A program made the position numbers and the translations under genes. Positions 12,271-24,087 of a stretch of DNA of 64,000 nucleotides are shown one piece after another. The DNA is from Porphyra umbilicalis (lineage: Eukaryota > Rhodophyta > Bangiophyceae > Bangiales > Bangiaceae). Below the pieces are notes generated by a model, which saw nothing but the letters and a program-made list of their open reading frames with translations, did no database searches and had not been told where the DNA came from. The first letter of the stretch is position 1, and each line of letters opens with the position of its first letter. The stretch spans positions 396,627 to 460,626 of the forward strand of contig KV918782.1 in the NCBI GenBank assembly GCA_002049455.2, in the 5' to 3' direction.

Positions 12271-14380
12271 CGTGCTCGGCTAGCGGTATTTCAACAGCGC
12301 CCTGGCTCTGCTGCGGACAGACGGGGTGACGGCCCCCCCCCCCGAAATCGGGGGCGCTGATGGGGGCGCAGCCGGCATCGCGACCCCGTCCCCCCAATAG
12401 GGCACGCTGATGGGCGTGCAGCCGTCACGGGCCCCCCGCTTCCGTGGGTTGGTCGGCTAACAGTGCAGGGCTCGGAATCGCACGACCACTTGATGCGTGG
12501 CGTTGCGCGGTTTCGCCAAAAACCCGTGCGCGGACACCATCCAGCGCGATCGGTCCCCACAGCGCCGTGACGCAGTCAAAGTCAAATCAGGTTCACGGCG
12601 CATGCTTCCCGATTGGTGCCCCAAAAACTTTTTCGGCCTCGCGTGACGCGGTGTCATGGTGCTCGACCAAGTCTGGCTGTGCGATCTAACGGTGCCACAT
12701 GTGGCGACGATCGCGGTCGTCCTTGGGCTTCGTTTGGCGTCGTTCCCTCAATGACAGCACTCAGATTCATGTCAAACTTCTCGACACAGTCGCGAACGGG
12801 CGCTCGGGATCTGCATATCGGCCTTCCATGTGGAAAGCGCGCCGGCATTCGCGACCGCCTCCGAACCCCCAGCCTGTTATCCGGTTGGACTTATTTCAAT
12901 CTTCTAAATCGCTTCTGGGGCCTTTGTGGACAGATCCGTCTCGCTGACATTGTCGGTGATCACTCAAGCTGCGTTTTTCCACATAGAGCGCCACGTGGGG
13001 ACACGTGGGACACGTGGGCCATATTTGGTGGATGCGGAGCGTTGTTGGTACCGCTCTAAGAAGAACCCGAGCAAGATGCTTAACATCACGATGCCGACTG
13101 CCCCCTCGCCGTCATACTCGCCCTGATCGATGCACGCCCGTTGTGCGGCGGGCGCGGCACACGCGTGGAGAGCTGCGCCGCTGCCGTCTAGGTTTCTGGG
13201 CGTGTCAGAGCGTTGTCAACAATGAGATCTGATCGCCATACTCACGCCACGTTCCACAACGTGTCCCATTAAGCACCTGAAGTCCGATTGAACACCACTT
13301 TTGGCACAAAGAAGCCCTTTTTTTGTTCGGGCCATAGAAATCGAACTACCCACTTGATTTGGGCTTGCGCTGACCAAGAATAGCTGTGCGGCTATCGGAT
13401 TTCTGTTTCGACTCGGAATAGCTTTTAGGATAGCCGAGGCTATCTCGCAGGAGACTTTGATTGGCCCATGTGATGGATCAACGACCCGTTTCACAGCAAG
13501 TAGAAGAACGTGGCTGAAGCGTGTGCGCCACGTCTGCAAGATTGACTGCCAGTTCCTTCTGGGCAGATATGGTCGCTGTTCCGGAACGTCCGCATGAGCT
13601 GTCGGACATGGCGATGGTCCTATAGCGACGCCCTGACAAGGACCTGTTTCTTGTCCGTCTGCCGACGAGTGTTCTCTGCGCCTTCGTTATGGGTGATACG
13701 GCTTCTCACCACAGCTGTCAACTGCCGCTGCAGTGAATCAAGTCCTAGCTGAACATATCGTCTTGATCGGGCCAAGAAAGGACGTGGTGTAAGGGATCCT
13801 GCAGGTTCTTCGGCTCATGGCAGCAACGCAGCCAACCGCTGACGTACATGTCGCTGTCTAAAGACTCGGACATGCTTCTAGAATGGAATAGCCTATAGAG
13901 ATAGCCTGAGTTGTTGACAATGCTCTAAGTGACCACGACCGGTTTCACATCAGCACCAACCCGCATCGTCTGAAAAGGGAAGGTCACGACCGGCGGCGCG
14001 GTGGGCGTGCCGCCACTGCCGCCACTTGACAGCGCTGCGTCATCGGCGCTCGGCCCCATAGCGGCAACGACGGGTGAGCATGCCGGCAGCACAAGCCGCA
14101 CGCGTACACTCTGCAGTGTCCTGTCCCAGTTGTCGCCCGGGGACCAGATTGCCGACCGCCGCGCGGCGGGCCCCGATGTGCCATTCGTGGGCGCCGGCGT
14201 CGTACCATCGCCACCGTCGGCGGCCGGCTGGCCCGCACTGAGGCAATACGCCACCCGGTACGTGTTCGGCGTGGATGGCAGTCGAGCCGTCTGCCAGTTG
14301 ATAGGAGGTGGGTCGCGTGAGCTGGTTGTCAGCGGCTCCTTCGCATGTTGTAATCAAGTCCAGGGTATTTCCGCGACCGC
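12271..14380. other. Gene-poor stretch with a CACGTG cluster
   Basis: No recognisable gene. A minus-strand frame at 13925-14254 reads as ordinary-looking protein but matches nothing I know. The one compact signal is three CACGTGGG-like words at 12992, 13002 and 13011, described separately. Confidence 0.35.
12992..13018. promoter_or_regulatory. Triple CACGTG (G-box) cluster
   Basis: Three copies of CACGTGGG start at 12992, 13002 and 13011, almost one helical turn apart. CACGTG is the palindromic core bound by bHLH and bZIP factors in many eukaryotes. No gene start is visible nearby, so this may be a regulatory remnant of a transposon or simply a short tandem repeat. Confidence 0.25.
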
Positions 14381-14388
14381 GTAAACAG

Positions 14389-15143
14389 CAGGGGTTGTCA
14401 TGAATATATCCTGCAGCAACATAACCATGCAATATATCCGTATCCGCTTCGGATACGCGCCGAGGACGCATATCCTGAATGCATTATGAGAAAGAGAGGA
14501 GAGGATAAAACCATCCTGTGCGACAAAGATCGCGAAAACATATCAGATCCTTATCCCAGATATAAGAGTCAGGATACAGGAACATACAAAAATTATTGAA
14601 CTTCTCGTTCCGGCGGAATTCCAGTAAAATACAGTCCACATCTCTGTTCACGTTCCAGCAATTGGGCGATTCATCTGAAAACAAGTTGCAGCGACAAGCA
14701 GCGATCCTGCCCGACCCGGGAAAAATCCGTTCAATCACGCGACTCGGCCCGCTTGCGTTTTCAGCAAAGTGAGACACGAGGTTCAGAATGGTTCTTCTGA
14801 CGACCGTATACATGAATGGCGCGGAACCGCCTGGACCGCGCCCGTCGGGGCGCACACCTCAAAGGTGAATGTCACGTCGTACTTGAAAGCCATTAAGAAC
14901 TCGAGAAGTGTCTGAATGGCGTCACTGTCTGGCTCTAATTGTGATGTCTAGCGGACTTGAAGGGATATCATTGGATGCGATAATCGTATCCAGATACGGA
15001 TATATTCTTTTCATCAATCCTGTTTTGGAGGCAAATATCCGTATCCGAATCTGAGTCAAGGGTGTTATCGACAATCAGATACAAAGCATCGGCGTGTATC
15101 CGTATCCTATTAGGCCCCTAAATTCATACTCTGACAACCCCTG
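14389..15143. mobile_element. 755-bp hAT-type MITE with 8-bp target duplication
   Basis: The left end is CAGGGGTTGTCA at 14389 and the right end is its exact complement TGACAACCCCTG ending at 15143. The flanks are GTAAACAG (14381-14388) and GTAATCAG (15144-15151), an 8-bp duplication with one mismatch. Tips beginning CAGGG and 8-bp duplications are typical of the hAT superfamily. TATCCGTATCC and GGATACGGATA words recur just inside both ends, as subterminal transposase-binding sites often do. A minus-strand frame (14484-14855) is open but unrecognisable, so the element is probably non-autonomous. Another end of the same family starts at 17321. Confidence 0.85.
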
Positions 15144-15151
15144 GTAATCAG

Positions 15152-16780
15152 GTCTGCGGCCGCGTTCGCGATAATACGCTGGCCATAGTTTTCTGAAGAA
15201 AGAAAGGTCCCCGGACAGTAGTCTAGTGTGCTTTTCCACACCCACGCGTCAAAAAGGTCCATTCTTCTGGTGCACGTTGCAGGAGTACATAAAAATCGAT
15301 TTCGACAGTCCGTTTGGCTCCTTACGCCGATGTGGGCCGTCCCACGGCGCTTTCTTGACTATGGGAGCATGCGCCGGGGCTGTCCGCATCCTTCTGTGCA
15401 GTTGTTAGTAATGGCAATCTCTTAATCGCCTGTACCGTCTGCGGAACCCCAATCGTGAAAAGAAAGGTACGTGAGGGCAGGTGCGGCGTTTACGGGGTCG
15501 TGAGGGCAGGTGGGCGCGGCCACGAACGGCCATGATGTCGTTTTTCTGCGGTAGTTGGCCAGAATCGGGCTCTGGGGGCCCTGTTGGAGACAGCCAGTTT
15601 GAGTTTTCGAACGGGGGGTCGTGTCGGCACTAAATGCGCGGCGGTCTTGGTGATCGCGTCCGTTCCCCCAGTACCTGCGCGCGGTGCGTGAGGGCGGCAG
15701 CGACCACCGCTGGCGGCGTTGCTGCCGCAGCTGCCGCGGACGCGGCTATGGGCCCTGGACGACCCCGTGCACGACGCGCGCCCGCATGCCGCAGCGGGCG
15801 GCGGCCGTGGCCGCGGCGGTGGCGACAGCGGTGGCAGCCGCGGCGGTGGCGGCGGCTGTCGTGAACCCCGTGTTGGCGGCGCGCGGGCGCCATTTTTGTG
15901 ACGCCACGTACATCTGCCGCCGAAGGATACACAGCCGCCGCTGCCGAGGGGTCGACGCAGCCGCCGCCGCCCGCGATGAGGCGGCCGCCTGGGTGGTCCG
16001 GCGCGAGCAGCAACGCGCTCCCTCGACGGGTCAGCGGGGCCCGAGCCTCCGCGCCCCGCCGCCGGCCGTGCCATTGCCGTCACCGCGGTGTCCAATCGCC
16101 CTTCCCGTGACGGCGATAGCCGCTGCCACGGCCGCGTCACCACCGCGCCGCTGCGGCGCGTGAGATCGTGGGCGACCGCCCTGGTGGCGGCCGGCCGGCG
16201 GACACCGGCGCCACCGCCAGCGGTGGGGCGCCATCGGGCCGCCCATGGCGGCGCCGCAGCTGACCTTGGCCTCCCCGCCGGACGGCGTGGCGCGTGGCCG
16301 GCGTTGGGGCACGCCTGACCCTGTCCCGCTGCCGCCGGTGGTCGTCGCCCCCGCCAGCGGCCGCCCCGCGTCGACGCTGTGCATGTGTGCACGTGGGGGG
16401 AGGTCTTTGTTGGCCGCCCCAATTGCCGCCGGCGCCGCAACGTCGGCACCCCCCCGCGCCGCCACCCCTGCTTAAGATTCCGAGAAGCGGTCTCTTGGGC
16501 TTCTGGCCTCTCACTGGTCAACACGAAAGATTACTCGCATTCGAAGTGTTCCGAACCGTGGCACACCCCAGACAGTGGCGTGAAGCAGGTGTTGACATTG
16601 CGCATCGCGCGACCGGCGTTTGAGTGACTCAGAGCGCTATCCGTGCCACGATTCCTGACCGCCTCCTTGAAATGTCTTGACGGCGGTGCGGCTCAGACAC
16701 GATCTGGTCTCACAGCAATCGTGCAGTGGCGCGGGACTTGACGACATCTGATGTCAAGACGACCCGACAAGGCGAGCCCT
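15152..16780. repeat. GC-rich Arg/Ala-coding block related to 3640-4440
   Basis: Positions about 15630-16450 are a diverged copy of the block inside the 192-4521 element, with the best match around 15630-15880. On the minus strand a 344-codon frame (15490-16524) runs through it, but it is almost pure Arg/Pro/Ala/Gly and has no recognisable domain. I regard it as repeat sequence. The rest of the interval shows nothing I can name. Confidence 0.35.
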
Positions 16781-17320
16781 TTATTCTTCATCCCCCACTG
16801 GAAACGCCCACACCAAACACCCCATCAGCAATTCAACATCGTCAGGCGGCATGAGGCCATCCTCGATGGCGTCGAGGACTGTATCCCTGCCCCGCCTCGT
16901 CTCCCACGCGCCAATGCGGCGGGCGGCGGCAGCGGCTAGTGCCGCCGACCACATGGCAACGTCCTCCGCGTCCTTCTGCTTGCACGCTGCAGACTTGTTC
17001 GGAGCCCCGCGTTGAGTTTTGTTGCCACGCAACCGACAATCGTCAGCTCGCGTGGCCGCCCGCGCCCCCGCCCGAGCGGGTTTCCTCGTCCGTCCATTGT
17101 TGTGCAGGTCGGCGCCAGGTGCTCGGCTCATCGCCGACGCCTTGACGAATTCTCCACGGGACCCCAAAAAGGTGCCGGCCGTGTGGAGAGCAGCTTCTTG
17201 ATTACACCTTCCATGCAGCGCCTCGAAGGCCTGCTCACTGTAACGCCCGAGGCTGCCAAACCGCCGTAGGAAGGCAGCGGAGTGGCAAGCCAGCACGTGC
17301 ATTTTGGGCGTTACCGTAAC
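16781..17320 (-). pseudogene. C-terminal fragment of a DNA-transposon protein
   Basis: The frame opens without a start at 17320, exactly where a hAT-type end begins, and reads VTPKMHVLACH followed by LGRYSEQAFEALHGRCN. It then runs through a basic, low-complexity middle to a TGA near 16781, past an acidic helix-like tail. The order 'PK-H-hh-H ... SEQ-EA-H-N' is a C-terminal signature I associate with a group of eukaryotic transposon proteins whose upstream part carries a GDY...PCLLC motif. That motif is present at 25.7-28.4 kb on the same strand. I infer that this is the displaced 3' end of that gene, although about 200 residues expected between them are not seen. Confidence 0.55.
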
Positions 17321-17457
17321 CAGGGGTTGTCAGGATATGCATTTCGAGGCGAAATAGGATACGGATACACGCTGATGCGGTGTATCGTCGCGATTCCGTA
17401 CCACGCTACTTGGGGACTTACCCCGGCGGTTTTTAGATTGGTGCCAGTACGTCTGAA
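17321..17457. mobile_element. hAT-type terminal segment, partner end not found
   Basis: The sequence starts CAGGGGTTGTCAGGATATG and matches the reverse complement of the right end of the 14389-15143 MITE for about 60 bp, including AATAGGATACGGATACACG. It therefore marks the left end of another element of that family, inserted into the transposon gene fragment that ends at 17320. No TGACAACCCCTG right end occurs downstream in the window. The element has been truncated, or its other end was lost when later insertions arrived. Confidence 0.7.
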
Positions 17458-19179
17458 ATGGCTATACAGGGCCATATTCGACCCCGCTTCTCCACCCGGC
17501 GGCCGCCCGTCGACGGGACGCCCGTGCCCGCGTCGTCCTCCGCGATGGCCGACGAGGAGATGCGATACCAGACCGTCGTGGGCCCCCTGCCCGTGTTGTC
17601 CAACCCGGCGACGTGGGCGCCCGCGTGGGCCCGTGAGGAGGCCCGCACGGGAGTGGCGGGATCGCTGGCCCACGCGACGTTCCGGGGCTTCGACCCGCCG
17701 CGTCCCTCCAACCCGTTCGCCAAGCACATCGCGGCGATGCCGCACGCCCTCGTGCCTTCCCTTGACGACCGCGCCTCTCCGATCACCGTGGTGCGGCGCA
17801 GCCGCGAGGTGGGGTACCGCCGCCCCTACGTGGGCTTCATGGACGACCCCCCGGTGGACCCGCCGGTGGTGCCGACCTTCGAGTACATCCTCACGTGCCC
17901 GCCCTTCATCGACGTGTCGGACGCGGAGGGCCCCACGACGGTCCAGCTGACCTCGGCTGGCAACCACCGGGGCGGTCTTACCGGACACCTCGTGGCGTGG
18001 CACCAGGCGGAGTACTCGAGCTGTGCCACGGCGACCCGCTCGCGCTTCTACCTGCCGACTCCCGCGTGGTGGTCCGGGGTGGAGGTCCCGTACGGCTGCA
18101 TGGTAGAACTCCCGTGGGTGCACGCGTACGCCACGGACGACCTCTACGCGGGACGGCGCGCCTCGTGGGCCGTCTTCCGTAGCGAGTGGGCCCTTGCGGC
18201 GGCAGTCGTTCTCCTCGAGACGTTCCGTACCCGTCGGGTCTTATGGCGTTACCCCCCGCGTCACCTCGATTGGATCCGCTCCCTCGGGGAGTCCAACATC
18301 TGCGTCAACCCCGCGGGCCCCGACGCAGAGGCGGCCGCTACCCTCGGGGAGTTGCTGGACCTCGCAGACCAGCTTCCCGACACGGAGGCCTTCCGCCAGC
18401 GCCCCCGCGCGCGTAGCACCGACCGTCGGGACCGCGAGGGTTGGATTTGGGCGTCCCTCGAGGTGGACGACGACGGAACTCACGCCAAGGTCGCCGAGGA
18501 CCTTCGCCCCTTCGACCTGCCGTACACCGCGGACATCCTCGAGGCGCGTGGCTACGGCCCTGCTCGCGGGGGTTGGGCCGCCGCCGTCTCGGCTGCCCGC
18601 AGCCCGCGTTACCCCGGGTGTGGAACCGCACCGCCCGCTACCTCCGTGGTGACCGGCGCCGCGGCGTTGTCCCCTCCGGGTCCGTCGCCGCCGGCCGCAT
18701 CCGCCGCCCCTTCTGGGGGTAACTCCGGGGGTAGCCTCATCGTCTCGTTCGACCCCTTGTAACACCGTGACCTCCCCGACGTGGCCTTTGACCAACTCGA
18801 CCACATCCCCTCGGACCGTGTCCCGCAGGGTTTGGCGCGCGTCGTGGCTTGTGACCCCGGGGACCTCCGCGGCTATACCACGGGGACCCTGGTAGCCGGC
18901 TTGAGCCACACCGTGGTCTCCCTTGGCAACTCGATCGCCCAGTGGGCCCGCAACCACCCCGGGGTTCCGCCCCGTCACTTGGAGGAGTTGCTCCAGCGGG
19001 TTGGTCGGCGTAGCATCCGCGCGGTTCTCATTCGCGAAGTTGGCGTGGCCGCCGGTGGGGCCAACCGCCGTCAGCAGCATCACCGCGACCGCGACGCCTA
19101 CCACGAGGAGCCCGCGGCGCAGCGCCCCCGTGGTCCGCCCGGTCCCGAGTGGGGTGGGCCTTCGTCGGCCCGCCGCTGA
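17458..19179 (+). pseudogene. Unknown gene antisense to the chromovirus, one in-frame stop
   Basis: A 434-codon frame from ATG 17458 (a second ATG is at 17545) ends in TAA 18760-18762. The same frame then stays open to 19179, giving about 573 codons with one interrupting TAA. The amino-acid mix (Trp, Tyr, Phe and Asp well spread) looks like real protein, whereas the opposite strand is Arg/His-rich. No domain is recognised. It lies beyond the integrase end of the minus-strand gypsy element and points towards it. Some Ty3/gypsy elements, for example maize Grande, carry an antisense gene in this position. An AATAAA at 19309 could serve as its polyadenylation signal. The TAA is one C-to-T change from CAA, like the stops in the adjacent element. 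It could instead be an unrelated gene caught between insertions. Confidence 0.55.
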
Positions 19180-19633
19180 ACCGGGGTGGGGGGGGATAGT
19201 GATGTCGAAAGGGGTGGGGTAACAGCCCCCTCGGGAGTTGTAGTCGTAGCGCGTAGTAGTGTAGGGGGTCTCGTAGTGTCGACGGTGCCGTACGGCGCGT
19301 CACCGACCAATAAACCCCATACGGGTCGTTTGCGTATCACCCTTGGGAGAGCCCCTTGTTCGTCAGGCCGAATCTTGGACCCCCGTCGTGGTCCATCATT
19401 GGATAGGCCCCCGTCGGTCAGCTATCACGTACCACCACCGCCCTCTGCTACCGTCCATGCCACCCGATCGCCTTGGCTCCCCTCCCCCCAGGTCACGGAG
19501 AAAACGGCAAGCCCGTCTCGCAGTCGAGACGGGCGCCACCACGGCCACGTGGATCCGTCCGGGACACGTGTCGAACCCGAAAAGCTGCCTCGATTCGAAA
19601 CTTGAAAACCACGTGTCCCACGTGGGAATTGCC
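19180..19633. other. Noncoding tail next to chromovirus: AATAAA, hairpin, CACGTG words
   Basis: This stretch separates the plus-strand unknown gene from the end of the minus-strand chromovirus. It contains AATAAA at 19309-19314 (plus sense). It also has a perfect 10-bp hairpin, GCCCGTCTCG at 19511-19520 with loop CAGT and complement 19525-19534, a C-rich tract at 19485-19496 that could be the complement of a polypurine tract, and four ACGTG/CACGTG words between 19548 and 19612. I searched by eye for the chromovirus LTR here and found no sequence repeated on the other side. Confidence 0.4.
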
Positions 19634-21275
19634 TTAACCGAGGAAGTCGACGACCGACCCGGCTTCTTCGACTCGTAGGCCCACACGTCGCATATACTGG
19701 TGCACCTTACGTCGGTCGAATCGACTGGCCAACTCGAGGGTGTCCTCCTTGGGGTGGTACCCCCACCAGCGGGTCCACAGGCGTAGCATACCATCGTCAG
19801 CGACTTCGTGGCCCACGAAGGCCTCCCAGACGAACTCCTTGCCCGCGTGTTGATGCCCCTCGGGGACCACGATATCTTGGGGCACCCCGAGGGTCTGCAG
19901 GAGCGTCTGCGGATCCCCCGGCGGGCCCGGCGCCGCCGTCACGTGGTCACTGCTCACCGTCTCAGGGTACCCGTCGATGTCGAACGAGAACGTGCCCTCT
20001 CCGCGGGACAACACCTTGTACGGCCCGGCCGCGCGGGTCCCGAGATTATACTTGGTCCGCGTGTGGCCATCGACGAACACCCAGTCCCCCGCGTGGACGT
20101 CCTTGTTGACCGGTCGTACGCGGGCGTCGTAGTTCCTCTTGTACCGCCGCTGTGCCAGCGTGAGGGACTTCTGCACCTTTTGGATTAGGATCCGCAGCCG
20201 CGCTCGGATGCCCTCGCGGACGGCTCGTTGGCTGCCGTCCGTCTCGTCGGGTGCCGGGGAGCCGACGAGGCGTTCCACTGAGAGACTCCGTACACGCTCA
20301 GGGGTGACGAACTCGAGGGGCGCCACCCCGGTGCTCTGCTGCGGTCGACTGTTGTAGGCCAACGTCAGCATCGACACCAACTCGTCCCATCGGTCTTGGT
20401 GGTCCTCGACGTACGTCCGCAGCTGGCCCACGATGGTCCTGTTGTACCGTTCCACTTGGCCGTTCGTCTGCGGATGGTACGTCGTGGAGTACCGGTTAGA
20501 GACCCCGAGGAGCGAGCAAACCCCTTGGAAGAACGTGGAGCGGAACTGAGGGCTATTGTCCGACAACACCGTCGCCGGGGGTCCGTACGCCGCCACCCAG
20601 TGGTCCAAGAAGTCTGTCGCGATGGTTTCCGCGTCAATCCGCTGAAGGGGGATGGCCCGTGTCATCTTGGAGAAACGATCCACGAGGACCAACAGATGCT
20701 CGTTCCCCACCGCCGTCCGGGGAAGGGGGCCAAGTAGGTCCATACACAGATCCGTCGGCGGTTCCGTCGGGGGTATGGTCTTGAGGTAGTTTGTCTTGCG
20801 TCGCTTGCCGACGCGGTTCCTCGCGCACTGCGTGCAGTTGGCATCGAAGGCGTAGACGTCCACCACCATTGATTCCCAATAAAACCACCGTCGCATCGAC
20901 GTGTACATCTTGTTCGCCCCCGGGTGCCCGGCTTGCGGAGGGTAGTGCTCCCGCATCATCACCCCGTAGCGCATGTGGGTCGGCACGTAGACTTGCGCGG
21001 CCCCGTCCAACGGCGCCGTGCGCACCAACAGGCCGTTCGGGTCCTCGCGGAACCGCGACTTGTCGTTGCTGTCCATCGCCACGCGAACCTCCTTGCACGA
21101 TCCGTCCTCCGCCTGCCCTTCGAGGATCTCGGCGAGCGTCAGGGGGCCTAGGAGTCCCCCCTTGGTCTCTGGCGGCAATTGCCACTCGGCCGACGAGTTG
21201 GGCAAAGCCAAACAAGGTACCGCGCCGGGTATCGCCCCCTCGTCTCCCGCGGGTGTTACATCGTGTCCGCCGCGT
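19634..21275 (-). pseudogene. Integrase with zinc finger and chromodomain
   Basis: The frame carries an HHCC zinc finger (REHYPPQAGH then CTQC), followed by the integrase core. Its Asp residues are in DLCMDLLGPLP and TVLSDNSPQF and its Glu is in HPQTNGQVERYNRTI, so the D,D,E triad is complete. A GPYKVL-type segment follows, then a chromodomain-like tail (LWTRWWGYHPKEDTLEL) before the stop at 19634. Chromodomains of this kind steer insertion towards histone-marked chromatin. The frame is joined to the RT-RNase H frame only through a shift near 21260-21275, so the pol protein is not continuous. The core itself looks well preserved. Confidence 0.85.
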
Positions 21276-23394
21276 GGTGTGACGCCCCGGGACGCGTCTG
21301 TACCACGTATTCGAACTCCGCCAATCGCAACCGCTACCGCGCTAGCCTCATGTGGGCCCCGTCCATGTGCAGCATCGACTTGAGCGCCGCGTGGTCCGTG
21401 CGTACCGTGAAGCGGGTCCCTTCGACGTAGGGGCGGAGAAGGAGGGACGCCCACACAACCGCGAGGCACTCCCGCTCCGTCGTGCTGTAGTTTCGATCCG
21501 CCGCGTTGAGGGAGCGGCTCCAATAGCCAACGCGCCGCGTTGATTGGTCGGGTTGTTCTTGTAGAAGGACCGCGCCGACCTGCCCCGCACTTGCGTCCGT
21601 GTCCAACGTGTAGGTCCCTTGTCGCCTCGGCAGGGCGAGGATGGGGGCCTCCGTGAGTCGCCTCTTGAGTTCCTCGAATGCCCGCAGGGCCTCGTCGGAC
21701 AGCGTCCCCCACCGGTCGGGCCTCTTGGAACTTGTCATGGCCGCCAACGGCCGCGCCACTTGGGCGTAGTCCTTGACGAACCTCCGATACACGTTACACA
21801 TCCCGAGGAAGCTACGTAGGTCCTTCTTGCACCGCGGGGGAGACGCCTCATTGAGTCCGCGGATGTTCTTGTCTTGTACCTTCAGCTCCCCCCGGCCCAC
21901 GATATGGCCCAAATACTCCACCTCCTCTTGGAACAAGTGGCACTTCTTAGCCTTCAGGGAGAAACCCGCGCCGCGCAGCGCCGTGAAGACCTCCCGGAGG
22001 TGTTTCACGTGTTCTCCCGCCGACTGGGAAAAGACGCTGGTGTCGTCGAGGTACACGAGGCAGCTCTTCCACTTGAGTCCCCCGAGGATCATGTCGATTG
22101 CCCGTTGGAAGGTCGCCGGGGCATTGGACAGACTGAAGGGAAGGCGGATGTAGCGGTAGGCCCCCTCGTGGCAAACGAAGGTTGTCTTGTCCCGGTCCTC
22201 GTCCGCCACGGGGATCTGCCAATACCCCGAGTTGCAGTCGAGCGTCGAAAACACCTTGGCGTCCCCGAGGAAGTCAATACAATCGTCCATACGTGGCAAC
22301 GGGTACACGTCCCGCACCGTTACCTCGTTAAGTCGGCGGTAATCCACGCAGAACCGCATCGTCCCGTCGGGTTTCGGGACTAGAACGACAGGGAAGGCCC
22401 ACTCGGCGCTCGAGGGCTCGATTACCCCGAGGTCCCGTTTGCGCTGCACCTCCTTGGCGATGATGTCCCTCGAAGCGTGGCTCGCCCGATAGGGTTGGGC
22501 CCGCTGTGGCCGTGCCGCGGGGGTCACCTCGATCCGGTGCGGGGTGACGTCGACCTTGCCGAGTTGTCCCGACCATAGCGCCTTGTATTCCTCGAGGAGG
22601 TCGTCCACGTCACCACGAAGCGTGTCGGGGACGCCCTCCCAGTGGAACTCCGTCTTAGGATACGTCTTGTCCGGCGGGTGCGGTGGAGGTTGTCCCTCGT
22701 CGATCCTCTCTTCGGCTTGCCGCCCCGTCTTGACCTCCTCGTCGGGCTTGTCACGAGGATCCGCCCCCATTGTTAGGACCGCCCCCGGTTCCTCCTCCTC
22801 CTCGACGACGTGCAGCGGTCCATTGTAGGCCGTCGCGGTTCCGATGACGTACCCCTTCGTTACGTGTACCGGCACGTCCCCGATGTTCGTCAGGTAGAGG
22901 GACCGCGGGGTGTTGGGGGAGAACTCCGCGACCGCGTTACTCAACAGTACCTTCCGTCGGCTCATTTTGACAGGGCGTTCCCGTACCAGGTGGACCCCCT
23001 TGACGTTGCAGCACACTTGGACCGCCAGGATGCACCGCGGGTCCACGGTTACCCCTTGCCGAAGCCGTATAGCCCCAGCTTGGGCCTTCGGCTTGTTTCC
23101 TCGTCGAGGGGGTGCGGGCCGCGTGTTCCTTGTCCACCTCCGCGTCTCCACCGTAGACGTGCCGTCGTCCCACTTGATCGTCTGCGTCTTGGGGGAGATG
23201 GTGTCCACGTAGTTGCGCTGGAAGTCCCACCCGAGGATGAGCGGTACCGACAGTGCCTTAACCACGAGGAACTCATACTCCATAGCGGCACCCCCGACGT
23301 AGATCGTCAGCGACACCTCCGCGTCCACCTTGAGCAGCTGCCCCGAGGCGTCACTCACTTGGGTCCGGGGCGGCGCCCGCGGTGCATACTCGGT
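21276..23394 (-). pseudogene. Protease tail, reverse transcriptase and RNase H
   Basis: The N-terminal part continues the protease (LILGWDF). Reverse transcriptase follows with FCVDYRRLNEVT, LPFSLSNAPATFQ and the active-site YLDD at 22042-22053. RNase H follows with YTLDTDASAGQVG, STTERECLAVVWA and FTVRTDHAALKSML. A TAG at 21334-21336 stands where relatives usually have Trp, after which the same frame continues with RLRLAEFEY and QTRPGASHHAADTM before it is lost. Apart from the stop, the catalytic residues of both enzymes are intact. Confidence 0.85.
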
Positions 23395-24087
23395 TCACCG
23401 TTATGGCAGCATATCCGCGCGGATCACGCTTGGCCCGGCGCCAGTGTCGACCACCGCCCTCGTGGGGACGGGGGTCTGCCACGGCGCCAACTGGTACGAC
23501 GCGCTAATCTCAACATTCTCTTGCCGTAGTAGCAACAGCGTCCCCTTGAACCGCGGGCGATATCGCCCGCGACGGCAGGGGCAGCGGGCCGGGACAGGCC
23601 ACGTCGCGGTTACCCCAGGGGAGGCAAACGTGACGTGGCGGGGGGAGACCGGGGAGTTGGGGCGGACAGGGGGGATGGAAGGGGATGGCGATGCCACCCC
23701 CCCTAGGCGTTTCCCGCCCCGCGGCGCCCCTTGGCCGGGGTTGCCACGGGCGGGGCGTCCCCCCCTTTCCGTCCTCGTTGACTCCGCACCGCCCAACAGG
23801 TCGTCCCACACCAGGGCCACGACGAAGGTGCGATCCGAGGCGGCGCCCGCCCCCGCGTTCCTCTGTCGAAGGAAGGTGCTCCGCGCGGCCTTCACGAGGT
23901 CCCGCTGTTTGTCCGTCAGAATCTTGCAATCAGGGACTCGGTGTCCACGCGTCCAACACATGTAGCACAGCGGGGGACCCGTCGGGGCCTCCCGCCGAAC
24001 ATAGGGCGCTCCTCCGGCCGTGCGGAACCCCGGGGTACCCGACGGCAGCACCGCGACCGTGTCGTAGGTCGCCGTGTCATCCTCCTC
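23395..24087 (-). pseudogene. CCHC zinc knuckle and retroviral-type protease N-terminal part
   Basis: CYMCWTRGHRVPDC is a perfect CX2CX4HX4C knuckle (nucleocapsid type). About 140 codons later AVVDTGAGPSVI gives the DTG active site of an aspartic protease. The frame then meets TAA (23401-23403) and TGA (23395-23397) two codons apart, after which the same frame carries on as protease and RT. The piece also follows gag in frame across a single TAG. The knuckle therefore lies after the first stop, which is unusual because nucleocapsid normally belongs to gag. This suggests that the TAG is a mutation rather than a regulated gag/pol boundary. Confidence 0.75.

Noticed and set aside
18241..19104. 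Minus-strand frame starting with a signal-peptide-like stretch, opposite the unknown plus-strand gene.
   Set aside because: Its composition is that of an antisense shadow (Arg/Gly/Val-rich), while the plus frame has normal aromatic and acidic residues and is longer.
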